The notes: a model not told the origin generated them from the sequence alone. Shown: positions 1 through 12,097, numbered from the stretch's first letter. The stretch: DNA of 64,000 nucleotides from Spisula solida (GCA_947247005.1 OX365955.1:41209822-41273821); one strand, 5' to 3'. Made by a program: numbers and translations.

Positions 1-1247
1 GAGATTCGTAAGTCCTTTAGCAGTCATTTAGCCGATGGTGTTGCATGGGCGTATCGAATGTTGAATAACTATCACTTTCGTTTAGTTTTCGCCCCGAAAA
101 ACAACCTCCAGTGATATGGATCTTATCTAGAGTCCGCATCAATCGAGGGAACAATGCTAGTTTTTAGTATCGTTTTAACCTCTTTGCTATATCTTGGTAT
201 TGAGCGGAACCGACAACTTCATGTTCCCGAGTCGTGCTAACCATGCTTAAAAGATACACACTATGGCTTTGGCTTGAGCAATAAATTCGTCGAGTTAATG
301 TTCAATTTCTGTTTTGATCAGTCTGAGTAAGTTCGTAATTACATTTTTTCAGAGCAATTTACCACCCCTGACAAAATTCCCATAACTTTAAAGAAAATAC
401 AGAAACATACATATATCGTAGGCGACAATAAAAATGGAACGACACCCCTCTTAATATCATGCTTACGTATCCCTTTACAGCAATATATGATTCTATATTG
501 AAGATAATTTTACATATAATTCTGAGAGACAAACTTAATTGCCTGCGTAGCTACTTATACCTGTCTGTGTTGGTTCCCAACATGGCAACTTGGTTTGACG
601 GACGACTTAAAGCATTGAAATAGCTTGTAATAAGACACGTCTCGCTTTCAAACCACTCCGTGAGAATGCTCGCTTCATTAGCTTAATTATCCGTGATATT
701 TATTGCCAATAATTTTTTTTACTTCGACTAATGTCCATTGCGTCTAATAACGACGTCAAACAGTCCTTAACATGTCTCCGTGTGACCCGTGCATGGTCAA
801 GTAGATTAGACATATGTCCATTAAATCTATCCGGTTCAGGTCGTTATATGACACGCTATCGTTTTGTCTTGAAATGTCATTGACATGTTTCTGAATTGGC
901 GGTTTGTTGTCGCTTTTGAAGTCCGCAAAAGTGCTACAGCTTTTATCAGTCATTGGAGCCTTTTTGTTGTTGTTTGTTTGTGAACGCCACAGACAGCAGT
1001 AAGTGCGAGGTCATTTGTTTTTTGCGTGCCTGATTGACATATGATCTCCGACTTTGAGGATGTAGACAATTGCGTGTTACAAGGAATGAAGGTTCGCCAC
1101 CATAGCTTTTTTCAAGTGAACTCCTTGGTTCTCTAACAAACCCGGTATACAACACCGACACGCACAAGGCAACCTCTGATTTAACAACCTAGTTAGGCGA
1201 AAAGCGTTTCAGAAATGATCTAATGCCCCGGCCCAGAATCGAACTTC
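1..1247. other. AT-rich stretch without recognisable gene
   Basis: Only two short overlapping minus-strand open frames (65 codons at 756-953, 73 codons at 946-1167) are present, and neither resembles a known domain. I see no splice-flanked open segment, RNA gene or repeat boundary before the SINE at 1248. Confidence 0.6.
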
Positions 1248-1455
1248 CTCCTCGATAGCCTAGTGGTAGAGCGTCTGCCTCAAGTGCGGGAGGTCCCGTG
1301 TTCAATCCCAGACCGCGTCATACCAAAGACGAAATAAAAATGGTACCAGAATTTCCCTAGCTAGACGCTTAGCATAAAAGGGAAACTGGCATCTCTTTTC
1401 TTATACCCTCGTGGCGATGGATAACATCAGGAACGAGGTGTCGAGAGTGATTAAT
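1248..1455 (+). repeat. tRNA-derived SINE (copy 1 of a family)
   Basis: A tRNA-like head begins with an A-box-like TAGCCTAGTGG (1256-1266) and has a B-box-like GTGTTCAATCCC (1299-1310), the internal RNA polymerase III promoter of tRNA-derived SINEs. The body continues with GTCATACCAAAGACGAAAT and a segment rich in CATCAGGAACGAGG near 1424-1440. The head and linker match a minus-strand copy at 43050-43195. The 3' body matches 30643-30745. Three partially overlapping copies in one window, two with pol III boxes, support a mobile SINE rather than a functional tRNA; a foldable cloverleaf is not apparent. Loss of the conserved G of the B box suggests an old copy. Confidence 0.75.
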
Positions 1456-2023
1456 ATATGTTGGATAAACTTGTTTCACGATCAACCTTAAATAAATAAG
1501 TATTCACTAATCGAACATACAAGAAGTTACCTCGCTACCATTCTGTGATTTAGAAAGTTTATTTATAAACCATTTAAATGTCAATATTAAAACCCCGTAT
1601 CTTGGGAATGACGATTATTCCACCAAAGGTATGATTGAACTGAATTAAGTCGATAAACATGAAATCGTACGTGTCTGATGTGCTAATTAAAATAATATTC
1701 AGCGATAAAGCACATGCTAGATTGTAAACCTTCAGAGGGTTTCACTCGTTTACTTTACTAGTGTTGTAAACAGTGAACAGTTAATATAACTGTTTTTTCT
1801 GCAATTATCGGTGTCGGTCTAACATTTGATATTGCCAACTTAGCGATTCAGGCTAAAAATTGAATGTGTTTCGACTAGAAGTCCTTTATTCAAATACAAC
1901 ACAACCATTCCTGCACTTCAACATATCAAACTACTTTATTTCTTCAAATACCACAACTACAACTACTACATATTTCATCTCTTGATGATCTGACGTAATT
2001 GCTCATATGAAGTTTATGATGGT
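1456..2023. other. no recognisable feature
   Basis: AT-rich sequence between two SINEs. I see no open frame of note and no repeat structure. Confidence 0.5.
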
Positions 2024-2280
2024 GGGGAGCGGTGGCCAAGAGGTAAGACGCGCTCTTCGGGAATGAGAAGTTCCGTGTTCGATCCCCTTTCTGCGTCACT
2101 GTTCAATTTCTCTGAGCAAGAATTGCCCTCATTGCTTCACTTCATCAAGTTGTATGAATGGGTACTGAGAAAGACAGAGAGAGAGAAGGGATAATGTGTT
2201 GTGGCTACCAGTGTCTGGTTAACTGTCGACACAATGCTCGGGTATAGAAGTACAATCGATTGAACGGATGCATGTATGAA
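2024..2280 (+). repeat. second tRNA-derived SINE, different family
   Basis: A tRNA-like head carries an A-box-like GGTGGCCAAGAGG (2031-2043) and a good B-box, GTGTTCGATCCCC (2074-2086). It is followed by a non-tRNA body containing CTGAGCAAGAATTGCC, a GAATGGGTACTGAG segment and a short GA-rich tract (about 2170-2190). The spacing of the boxes and the long body downstream are those of a tRNA-derived SINE. The head differs from the SINE at 1248, so this is a separate family or subfamily. The 3' boundary is approximate. Confidence 0.65.
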
Positions 2281-2985
2281 ACTATACTGTAACTGCTTAA
2301 CTTACATTTTTTATAATGTTACGCTATTCCTGAATCATACACCAAATCAACCGTTTGTTGTATGTACGAGTATGCTGTTTTGAAATAACTATCGGTTTCA
2401 GTACAATAACTGCTTAATGATTCGCACGGCAAATATCCGTTCTGGTACAAATGAATGATGATTAAACGTCAGAAACTTATTAATAAGTTGTCATCAGATT
2501 TTGCAATCTTTACTCGTAATGTTGTTCATATAGATAGCAAAATTTATATCGTGGGCGTTATCAAAAAATGAATGAAGGTCTCATACTACTGTATTGTGTA
2601 TGTATTGTGTACGTTATACAATGTTTCTAGATAGACAAAGACTGTAAAACACTGATAACACGTGGGTAGGTCGTAGAATGACTTGCAAGTATCTTTCATA
2701 AAATCATGCCATGTGATCCGGGCACTTGTCTATCAGCAACATAATAATAGGATATTGTATACAGACATCCAGTTTCATGCTGCGTTTGTATAAACATGCA
2801 TCATGCGTAAATTGGAAACTATTATTTTATATACTAGCAATACCTCTTTGTCGTAAATTCCAGTTAGTCAGCATCTGTTCAAAGGGATACATCGGGTATG
2901 AACCAGTAAAACAAATAAAAATATACCAAAATATATAGCGCCTTTTTCATGCGAGCACTTTACATACAGTGTTGCAGCCACGCAG
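2281..2985. other. no recognisable feature
   Basis: AT-rich. One 70-codon plus-strand open frame (2726-2938) is hydrophobic and low-complexity and is best explained by base composition. Confidence 0.5.
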
Positions 2986-3325
2986 GTGCATCCCCTACCA
3001 GTGCAGATACAGCATGATCTGACGAGAGGGACAGACTGAGGGAAAGCCCCTGAAGGGAGAGAGAGACATTAGATACACGCGTGTCTTGCGCTGCAGAAGT
3101 GCGCCTAGCTCTTATTTCGATAGGCAGCCTAAGTGTCTGTGTAGATTCTATATACGATCGTACGGGGAATGTCACCGAAGCTTTAAGGTTTTATATCACG
3201 GTCTGGAATCCAACCCGCTATCTTCCGTTCTCCAGGCGTATCGTGTAACAATTCAACCGCTTTGTGAACCGGGTGTGAATATAGACAAGACAACGCCTTT
3301 CACTTTTCTGTTTAAGTATGGGTAA
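2986..3325 (+). other. GC-richer patch with possible exon and splice donor
   Basis: This patch is clearly less AT-rich than its surroundings. The plus strand is open from 3086 (79 codons). The reading ends a few bases after a good donor-like sequence, TATGGGTAAGATG (about 3316-3328), so it could be a first exon or an exon remnant. A competing minus-strand frame (2960-3175, 71 codons) is mostly a translated GA/TC tract and looks like noise. No domain is recognised, and no matching acceptor or downstream exon was found nearby. It could equally be a fragment of an unrecognised repeat. Confidence 0.2.
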
Positions 3326-3913
3326 GATGTGTTGATGCTCCAGAGAAAGAGAGAGAGCCTTGCACATCAATAGGAAGAATAAGAAAGCAACTAACCGAAA
3401 AATTGCAATCTTATAAAGCTATCATTTGTATGTGATTCTGTAAATTGCACAGTAAGCGTTTCGTATTAATCCAATAACATTGTCTCGTTTTCGTTATACA
3501 TTCATAAATGATATTTATTCATGGCCCGGTGTATTTGATATCCAAAAGAAAAGAAATAGGTCATATTGATATTTTCTGTCAGCAATAAATAGTGATTTGA
3601 TACGATTACCGCCGGAAGTGTCAAGCACGTTTCATGCGAGTAGGCTAATATGGTATTGACAGAAATGATATTTATTACATTAATTTGGCCATATACTCTT
3701 GAAATAGCGGGAAGCGAAAATATGGGATAACACGATTAAGGATGTGCCTGCGTAAACAAAAGAGTGTGGACTGAATGGGGCAAAAAGATTATCCAACTGT
3801 TTAAAAGCTGAAAATAAAAGATTCAGCAAACAAAAGGCGGAATGCCTACGCTGAATGACCTAGTTACAACAGTCAAATTGCTGAACTACATAGAGTTAGG
3901 GAATGCTGTTGAA
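3326..3913. other. no recognisable feature
   Basis: AT-rich stretch that starts with a short GA tract (about 3344-3357). I see nothing further. Confidence 0.5.
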
Positions 3914-4258
3914 TCACGTACAAGAAAACAATTGCTGCAAAGCATTGAAGGGCAACGGGGTTAATGACAAATTGATTTTAATTGCTAATGCACCAATAAA
4001 ATAAAACCAAGACCCCCATCCCCGGGGAAGGGCGGGAATAGCGGGGCAACAGTCCCGTGATTTAACCTTGTTTCGCGCAAACAAATAGGTGGGGACTATT
4101 GTCGTTCCAATATGAGATATAGGGCGGTATCTTACTTCAGTATACCGCATATTTACATGTTCGAGTTGAGCATACAAATGTAATGCTCGAAACGTGCCTG
4201 TTAGTTTTTTCTTCGAAGTACCACGAAATAAGTTTAAAAAGTTCACAATTATAGTCAA
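3914..4258 (-). other. 114-codon minus-strand open frame, unknown
   Basis: The frame runs from an ATG at 4258 down to 3914 through a locally GC-richer segment. The middle is basic, and the C-terminal third is hydrophobic around the residues WGSWFYFIGALAIKINL. No domain is recognised. The frame abuts the 5' edge of the LINE fragment at about 4289. It is one of the longer open frames in the window, but nothing supports it as a gene: no conserved relative, no splice signals and no codon pattern I can recognise. It could be a chance frame or part of an old element. Confidence 0.15.
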
Positions 4259-4288
4259 TTATTTTGTTAACATCTATGAAACGTTTAA

Positions 4289-4974
4289 ATGGTCGGTTTC
4301 CTCCGCTGCAATCTCAAGGACTGCACCCCATCAGTAAAGGCAGCAGCCTACAGGGCCATCGCTAGGCCAACAGTCGAATATGCAGCTACTGTTTGGGATC
4401 CTGCACAACAGTCCACCATCAGAGACCTGGAACAGGTGCAATGAAGAGCAGCCAGATTTGTAGTCAACGACTATACAAGCAAAACCCCAGGGAGTGTCAC
4501 GAAAATGCTAGAGGACCTCCAGTGGGAATCGCTTGAAAGTCGCTGTCGCTACAGCAGACTCCTGATGCTCTTCAAGGTTCACCATGGACTTGTCGATGTT
4601 CCAACATCGACATACCTGAAACCAAGCGATGGCCGCACCCGTGGAGGAAACAGATTCTACCAGGAGCGCCTCACAGACAAGACTTCCTCAACTCCTTCTT
4701 CCCTAGATCGGTGAAGGACTGGAACTCGCTTCCTACCAGAGTTTCTGCGGCAACATCCCTGGAGGACGTTCAGTCTCTCCTCCGGGTTGGGACGATATAG
4801 GCGGATCCTTTATCTACAGTGTATAAAGTTTTAATGTTTTTAAACTATGAACTTTGAATTTTTATTCATACTGAATTTTTGATCGCAATCACCATGTACA
4901 TAATGTCGCTGAGCTACTTACGATCTATCAAGATCCCTGCTCAATACTCGGAAGAAGAAGAAGAAGAAGAAGAA
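4289..4974 (+). mobile_element. 5'-truncated non-LTR retrotransposon, RT C-terminus and 3' tail
   Basis: From 4295 a plus-strand reading gives residues typical of the C-terminal end of jockey/CR1/RTE-like reverse transcriptases: GFLRCNLKDC, then RPTVEYAATVWDP, then LEQVQ followed by RAARFVVNDY. An in-frame TGA (about 4442) replaces an expected residue in the QVQ-RAARF motif. The frame continues through SVTKMLEDLQWESLESR and YSRLLMLFKVHHGL. A frameshift near 4680 moves the FFPRSVKDWNSLP motif into another frame, which ends at TAG 4798-4800. A short 3' UTR then leads into a (GAA)n tail at 4951-4974. The element is 5'-truncated at about 4289, the usual fate of LINE copies, and is dead because of the stop and the frameshift. 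Confidence 0.85.
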
Positions 4975-5324
4975 ATGCACTTCGCTGATCTTTGCACTCA
5001 TTAATCTGTAGCTTTTCACACAGGGCAAACGTTGATTACAATTTCTGTTTTTTTTAATAATTATTAAATTCAATGTTATTGAACTTGAATAAACTTAACA
5101 CATACAACAGTGCACCATAATCGTACGAACATTGCACCGACAAGAGTGAATCATCGATAATTACCGATTAATGCAATTACGAGTACCAAATGTAACTTGA
5201 ATGCGATAGGTGTCGGAAAATGTCATTCGTTGTACAACATGTTAGTAACCCTACCAGGTAAAACCACCAGTTCAACTGCGGAAACGAAAGCGTCCTATCT
5301 ATATACAGGCTCTTACTCCCGGTT
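4975..5324. other. no recognisable feature
   Basis: AT-rich spacer between the LINE tail and the first dispersed repeat. I see nothing recognisable. Confidence 0.45.
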
Positions 5325-5515
5325 AAGTTGGTTTGACTGAGGCGGCAGATTTTCGGTGTGGGATGTCGTGATTTTGTAGTTGCGTTGGGCATTCTCTGTG
5401 TCTTTTAATTATGTGTTGGTCATTGTGCTGTGTAATTGTGGTAAGTGATGTCTTTTATGTTTTCTGTGCTCGGCTGTTTAAGTCGAGTGCTGCCTTCCCT
5501 GTCCGATTATAAATT
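5325..5515 (+). repeat. dispersed repeat family, copy a
   Basis: The segment contains GACTGAGGCGGCAGATTTTC and, further on, TTTTCTGTGCTCGGCTG followed by GTGCTGCCTTCCCTGTCCGA. The latter block recurs at 9960 (reversed), 19360, 28690 (reversed), 29100, 31021 (reversed), 34338, 34548 and 36545. The GACTGAGGCGGCAGA block recurs at about 54827. It is non-coding and repeated many times in both orientations, so a non-autonomous mobile element is the simplest reading. Confidence 0.7.
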
Positions 5516-5674
5516 ATCTTCTTGGTTGATCTAGGGGCAATAGGAAGGGATGCTGCGGGCTCGAACCCAGTCGATACCAGACATACATAAATTATCGTCG
5601 TAAGAAATTGATCATTGAAGCTTGCTAGACTCTATATGACTTGGCGAAAAAGTATTTTAATACAAAAATGAAAA

Positions 5675-5842
5675 TTAAAAGGTTCGATACATCTTTTGAG
5701 AAATACAGCTGTTGTTTTTCTGATTTACAGCAGTGATGTCGACACTTTACGTAAATATGGCGCCATAGATCTCGTGATTTTGCCTCGTTTATATAACAAT
5801 TGTTACGGAATGTTTTATTAATTCCTGAAATAATCGTTTAAT
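5675..5842 (+). repeat. direct repeat, copy 1 (partner at 6961-7106)
   Basis: The sequence from TTCGATACATCTTTTGAG through the TAGATCTCGTGATTTTGCC and TTATATAACAATTGTTAC blocks to AATAATCGTTTAATGG recurs with few changes at 6961-7106. Copy 1 has an extra stretch after GAGAAATACAG that copy 2 lacks. The spacing is about 1.28 kb. The second copy lies inside a candidate TTAA-flanked element, so copy 1 is probably a fragment of a related element. Confidence 0.8.
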
Positions 5843-6685
5843 GGTATATTGCACTGCATTTAATGTGAAGTATTTACTATAAGATAGAAGGAAAGCATAC
5901 GATATCATAATCAGATCACTTCTTTGCAAGTATGCATCTACATGAAACTTAGTTTCTGATATTAGGGGTGATATTCAATATCGATCTATAAGGATAGCCA
6001 ATCATAATACCTTTTACTGACCAAGGGTTGAATATGGTGTGATCTGATTGGTTGTCCTCATCCTTAACTCTAGACAAGAAAAGCAAGGTTATTTATTTTT
6101 TTACATAATTATGTAAAGAGCTACTATAGTCACTAAGAAAACAATACATTTTTTTGTTTTGTTTTTGTTTTGTTATTTTTCAATTTGTGGAAAGACGCTT
6201 GTGAATACCAGCTCTGACTGTTTAATCACGTGATTTCAATTCAGATAACAATGCGTCAACTTTGTTTCTTTACGAACATCCTCCCATACTGTACACCCGC
6301 ATAAATATTCTTAGATGTATCATCTTTGAATAAAGTTAAGGGCGTTGTTTACTTTGTTATTTTGATTAAGTTTTTTACTCATTATCTCCGTTCTTGTTAG
6401 ATTATCTGTTTATCTCATTAACAACGCTTGTATCCATGTTTACCATTGCACTCAAGGGGCAGACGACATTATATTCATTCCTCAGCACATCTACATCGTT
6501 CAATACTTGACCTTTAAGTTAGTAAATCTGTGATTGTCAACGTAATTTGCCGATGAATCAGACGGTCATAGACATTTTACGGCTTACCGAGTCTTATAAT
6601 AATAATGACGACTTACTGACCCATATGTACATGAATATTAGTCTTGAGTGATCCGTATGTATATGACTGGTCCAGTTCCAGAAAC
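5843..6685. other. AT-rich spacer with a weak hairpin
   Basis: A partial inverted match (AAGGATAGCCAATCA near 5991 against TGATTGGTTGTCCTCATCC near 6046) could form an imperfect hairpin. It may be the remnant of a palindromic element. Otherwise nothing is recognised. Confidence 0.35.
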
Positions 6686-6686
6686 A

Positions 6687-7186
6687 TTTAAAGGCAGAGA
6701 CCATAAAATATGCTGTTTTCGAACACCGTTAAAACTCACATAGTAGTCTTAAATTAACTTACTTTGTCACCGGTAAAACATACATATACTTTTATTTTGT
6801 TAAATCCAGCACAGTTTGAAGGAAACGCTACTACGTTTTATTCACGTGTCTATTGTGACGTCACATAAATAGACGTCACAGATTTTTTTTCTGTTGGTGT
6901 CTAATAATAGCAAACTAATGAAATAAGAATGTATACAAAATATTTTTATAAAAAAAATATAAACGTTCGATACATCTTTTGAGATTTACAGCAGTGATTT
7001 TAATAATTAACGTAAATATTGCGCCGTAGATCTCGTGATTTTGCCTCGTTTATATAACAATTGTTACAGAATGTTTTATTAATTCCTAAAATAATCGTTT
7101 AATGGAAACATAATGATAAGTTGGGTAGTTTAAGATAATAATATAAGCAAGTACAAAGAGAACAATCAGAAGGTGTGTCCCTTTAA
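6687..7186. mobile_element. candidate TTAA-flanked non-autonomous DNA transposon
   Basis: The left edge reads TTAAAGGCAGAGACC. The right edge, read on the other strand, begins TTAAAGGGACACACC. TTAA at both ends with AAGG-type termini resembles Kolobok or piggyBac non-autonomous elements. The interior (6961-7106) is the second copy of the 5675 direct repeat. It also holds two CRE-like cores, TGACGTCA at 6856-6863 and GACGTCAC at 6872-6879. The terminal match is short, so the element call is tentative. Confidence 0.4.
6961..7106 (+). repeat. direct repeat, copy 2 (partner at 5675-5842)
   Basis: Matches 5675-5842 by eye over nearly its whole length, with a short internal deletion relative to copy 1. 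Confidence 0.8.
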
Positions 7187-8554
7187 TGGATATAAGTATA
7201 ATGGATTCCGCCTACATACATGCGATAGAACAGTTACGAGCATAATGTACATTCTAGTAGAATCTAATCGTAAATCCTGAAACGAAGACCACAGTAACAC
7301 CAAGATCAGCTTAAAATGCTATTACGATTCAATTTCGGATACAAGAAATCCAGAAAAAAATCATATGAAATGTGATCTTTTTTATTATGTTGGCACACTA
7401 AACATCTTTTTAAACAATCATATAAATCGTTTATTGTTCAGAGTAGCGAGGACACGGCGTACATAAATCATAATAACTACAAGTAATAAAACAAAAGTCT
7501 TGCATTTTTAAGAGCAATGTGGTATGAAGCCACAGAGGCATTTGAAAATTAAACGAGGGAAATACAGATCAGAAAAATTCAGCACAGATCATGTGAAAGG
7601 CCACACTTGTTCGTAATTCATTTCTTCGGGCAAATTGTTCTGTGGTGGTTTTGCAACCCATGGCATTTTCATACAGCTAATTATATCGACCTTATTGTTT
7701 ACAAACGGAAGTATATTCATCTGAGGCTTGTTAAACGTTTTTCCCTAAATATTTTGCCGCAAGACAGCAAATTAAATGCATTCAATACAATTGTTTTTTA
7801 CTGAGGACATGCTACTTTTTTTCGTGATTTGAATTACAGGAACACAAGCCACCATAAGCACTAATCATTGGGGTATATTTTAATCGAATACAATACAAAT
7901 GTATGGGCATTATCGGCAAACAATTTGCCGTTGGCCATTTATAAAGACAAAACAACTATGGCAAAGACATACTGAATATAAATAAAACATATACACATAC
8001 ATCATGCATGAATATAAACACCATTTTGATCAATACTCTCAATGAAGGAACGCCTTAAATTGCTAGGGTATTTTGTTATAATAGGTAAGCATTCTTTAAA
8101 ATATTTAGCTACTTTTACTTGCAAATGTTTCTTTTTTGACTGTATTAGATTTTATTCTTACGGTTTTGTAATTGTCGCAAAATAACATAAAATGATATTC
8201 GGATTCAACAACATATTGACTTCATAACATACAAAGTCTATTTTCTCTTTCTGTACTCCAAAACGTCCAGATTAAATTTCTAAGCTGTGAGAAGATAAAG
8301 AATGAACACACAGTATATAATAGATATACCGATAGTAACACTCTAAACTGCAAAAGATAGAAAACCCTAGGTTACTACGAGATCAGGAGCAACATTTTTA
8401 AATTTCTATGTGCATTTGTATTGTACAGAACTGCAATTTTAACAGTCACGTGTGTGGGTGCTGTTTTGCAAATCTTTCGGGAAAAGGAACTGACTGTTGG
8501 GTACAAAAGTGCATTTGCGATTTTTGGTGCAGCTTCGGCCTTTTCACATGTAAC
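7187..8554. other. no recognisable feature
   Basis: AT-rich. A 65-codon plus-strand frame (7607-7804) has no recognisable motif. The first part of the 8408-8833 frame (before about 8555) does not look like reverse transcriptase and is probably flanking sequence read through. Confidence 0.45.
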
Positions 8555-9130
8555 AGGTCAAATAAAGTGACAAGAAGACAAATACTCCCAAAGTACATGG
8601 ATCAACTATTTACTTATCATGAAAACAGATCATTGAGATCATTTGAACAAAAGCTACTCGCAGTTCCAAAACCAAGGCTAGAATTTTGCAGAAAATCATT
8701 GGCATATTCTGGTGCAAAATTATGGAACTGTCTTCCTTACGGTGTAAGAACATCTGCAAATGTTAACTTATTTAAAGGAAACTACTTGAAGTGGTGGTTC
8801 TCTGGTGGTCAAACAAACTTTACTCTCATTTGAGAGATACATTTATTAATTATCAGGACCCATGAACCATGTTCTATGCAACTTATGCCATTATTTAATG
8901 TGTATATATTGCAGGTAAGACCTTTTGCCTTAATTTATATATTGACTTTCTCTCAGCTCTGTATATATGTTATCATGTTTATAGTTATTATTTGCCTTTC
9001 ATGTAACTTTTATAAATGCACAATGTCATATATTATGTCAATGTTATATGAGGCTCACAGGGAAGACTGGGTATACCCAACTGTGTTGCCTCTTTAAATA
9101 AAGTCGTTATTATTATTATTATTATTATAT
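8555..9130 (+). mobile_element. LINE 3' end: RT C-terminus, 3' UTR and (ATT)n tail
   Basis: Within an open frame ending at TGA (8831-8833), the residues ILPKYMDQLFTYHENRSLRS, then VPKPRLEFCRKSLAYSGAKL and WNCLP, then a FKGNYLKWW-like end, match the conserved C-terminal end of jockey/CR1-like reverse transcriptases (LPKYL, YSGAxLWNxLP, SFKxxL blocks). About 270 bp of 3' UTR follow, ending AAATAAAGTCGTTA and then an (ATT)n tail at about 9108-9130. The same AAATAAAGTCGTTA precedes the tail of the LINE at 54217-55089, so both belong to one 3'-end family. The copy is 5'-truncated, and the exact 5' boundary is uncertain. Confidence 0.8.
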
Positions 9131-9959
9131 TATACTTGCACCTTTCTATAACGATAATAAGCATAAGCTACACGAGGTCTGGTTTTGCTACCACCAGCAT
9201 TCTCTTTAAGGCTTTACTGATTAGACGGTACCTTAGGTAGTTTGCCGAAAGATAAATTTTGTAAATTCGGCATGTTGAAGTGATGCTAATGGCACACTAC
9301 TTTAAGCTTAACGGATCAGGCGGAATGTGTGCAATAAGTACAAACATCAGCCTTGAGGAAGTCTGACGGGAACATATGATATATATGCCAATTGTTTTGT
9401 TGAAGTGTCATTCGCGTGATTTGTTTTTGGCTTTTATCAAGTACCACATCTACAACTTATACATTGTAATAATGGTTCTCGATTATTGGGTGGAAGTAGT
9501 GTGCTTTGTACTATATACAAAATGTACTTATGGATCGTAACACTGTTGTAACATGTTCTTTCAGTCCAGGTAGATAAGTCAGTTAAGCGTTAAGCCATCA
9601 ATTAGAAATCGTGAAAATAACATTGATCCTTAATTCCGCCCATTTGCCCTGCTCGTACTTGCAAGTATAAATCGATTAATCTGGTCGGTCATTTGTTTAC
9701 ATAACATTGCGTTCATAAACATTCCAATTTCTCTTATTTTTGTATTTCTTTTAATAGACATTATGTGTATTAGTATGGAGCTGAGTGAATAAGGCATTGG
9801 TTTTCACTGCCCTTTTCTCCAATTGAAATGTTTAAAAAAATACAATGTTATGATATTGCAATGTTTTTATACAAGTGACAGACCTCATTAAACGGACTAT
9901 ACCACATGCCAATTTCACTTGAACCTAATGCCAATTTTCATATTCACGAACATAACTCC
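9131..9959. other. no recognisable feature
   Basis: AT-rich spacer. I see no open frame, repeat boundary or RNA gene. Confidence 0.5.
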
Positions 9960-10292
9960 CCAAAAAGATTATATTAAGTCAGACAGGGAAGGCAGCACTC
10001 AACTTAACCAGCCGAGCACAGAAAACATTAAAAACACACAAAGTACAATGCCCAACTGAACCAACCGAGCACGGGAAACATAAAACACATAAAGACACAA
10101 TGCCCAACTAAACAAGCGCAGATCCGCCCAAGTCCAAGCTGTCGAAAAGTATAATAAATTATAACTAGCTGAATGACCCAGTTTCCACAGCAAAAGGACT
10201 ATAATGCCTAGTTTTAGCTGTCAGAAATCTTAAAACGAAGAAGTGCCCAACACACTACCGACCAAGAAAATTAAACATCCCTTGTCCCACTG
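9960..10292 (-). repeat. dispersed repeat family, copy b (long, reversed)
   Basis: Read on the minus strand this is one of the fullest copies. The minus-strand order is TTTAATTTTC (near 10275), a CACTTCTTCGTTTTAAGATT block, CTTTTGCTGTGGAAACTG, a TAATTTATTATACTTTTCGA block, GGGCGGATCTGCGCTTG, and the shared 3' end with GTGCTCGGCTGG and GCTGCCTTCCCTGTCTGA. The GTTGGGCATTGT...GTGCTCGG module is present twice in tandem here. The same blocks occur in the plus-strand copy at 36031-36575. Confidence 0.75.
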
Positions 10293-12097
10293 TTTTAGTA
10301 AGCGCCAAACACGGTACGAATAATTATATCACGGTTTTCATCATTTATTGCCGTATCGGTTACTGTAGAACCGTGGGCGACATGCAATCCTAATCTTCTG
10401 TAGGTAATTATTGGGTGATATATTGTTTACTTTATCTACCAATCTGTGCAGTTGAGTGCCAATGTTGCTGTTCCACTCAGCATCGTTGACAGTTGGATAA
10501 TACCAAAAAGAATTACTGCAGTTGTCGGGACCTTTGAAATTGGAAAATAAACTTTTACAGTCACATCTAATGGTTACATATTGCATCGAATTTTGTAATT
10601 TCAGGCAGAAACAAGCGTTCAGCAATTCAAATTATTACGTCTGTTCCACTAGATATTCACTAGTCTAATTCATCATTCCCAAAAACCTACATTATAATGA
10701 CTTTGTTAACTCACTTACTAGTATCCCAGAGAAACATAACACTTCCATTTCGATTGTTTTAAATCTACAGAAAATTATTTCTTCAGAGGGCAAAGACGAC
10801 TTAATTGCCTATTTCCACGAAGCCGATTATACGGAAATAACATCTTCTTCGTTTGTTCATCATTTGACAGTACCAATCGCTTAAAGTTTTATGTTGACGG
10901 GTTGTATATTCAAGCGTCTAATGTACCGGGAATGAAAGAAGCGCTTAATGACAATGATGACGTCTTGAATAGTCTTAGGACAAGAAAAAACATAATGTGA
11001 TTATCTTCCACATTGTCTTTGCAATCACTTTTCGTATTTGTGCAACGATTTTTATTGTCTACTCTTTAACTTCAAGACGTGTGCATAGATTTATTATTGG
11101 TTTCTGTCTCGAATGAGACTCGTATGTCAAAGAAATCTATAAAGAACATTTGGATCTACTTTAAATCATGTAATCATTACAAAAATGTTGTTTAGTGTAT
11201 CTGGATTGTACTAATCATGTATACATGTAGGCCAACATGGAGCCACTTTACGAGATTGCATCGACACCAAACTCAAAACAGTAGCCTTCGGACGAATACA
11301 TTTAAAATGCCCCCTCTGCAATTTCAGACGGCAACATGAATACTTGTATATTTGGGTGGGTCATATAATATTTGTAGGACGATCTTTCGCACGTAAGTAC
11401 AAATTTGTTTGCAGTTTCAATTCGTCAAAATATCTTTAATATTCTGTAGATAATTTCGCCTGATCGTACATATTTCAAAAAGTTAGAAGCCACAGAAAAA
11501 AATGTGTTGTGGAAATCTTTTGCTGATACACTGTGTTCTATATATTTGATTGTGATAATAAAACATATCTTGATGGACGGTTTCCGGTTTATCATTCGTG
11601 TTTTGTACATAAATGAGACAAACTTAAGGAAGGAAACGAAAATAAAAGTCACATTATAGTAATATTATTTCAATCAGTGAAAACATTTATCAACAATTAG
11701 TACTGCCATATTGGTAATTGTCATAAAACCATCGTTTTTATTTCTTGTACCAATGCCCAAGAATATGGATTTGCTCGTCTGACGTCAGCAGAAACGTTTT
11801 TATTGCCATATTATACAAGTACATGTATCTACTTTATCGTAGACTCGTCTTTACTTTATGATAATATGTACATGTAATACATGTTTCTGAAACATAAGAC
11901 GAACGGATGAGTCTATTCGGAATGAGCTAGGTTCCTTGTAGCACACCACTATCTCTTCTACATGCTGTCTCTTCAGCAAAAAACCACTGGACCCCATTAG
12001 CAATCAGTTCTAGGAAATATGGTTTAAAGATATCAACATCATTACTACTAGATATCCTGCACAGTTTAACGAGCGTACAACTTTTTCGGTCACATGT
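10293..12097. other. no recognisable gene
   Basis: AT-rich sequence with short open frames only (94 codons minus at 10341-10625; 75 codons minus at 11425-11652; 64 codons minus at 11927-12121). None shows a motif I recognise. Confidence 0.5.

Noticed and set aside
1231..1247. Isolated minus-strand B-box-like GGAAGTTCGATTCTGG just before the SINE
   Set aside because: No A box lies at the right distance on the minus strand; it is probably part of older flanking repeat sequence.
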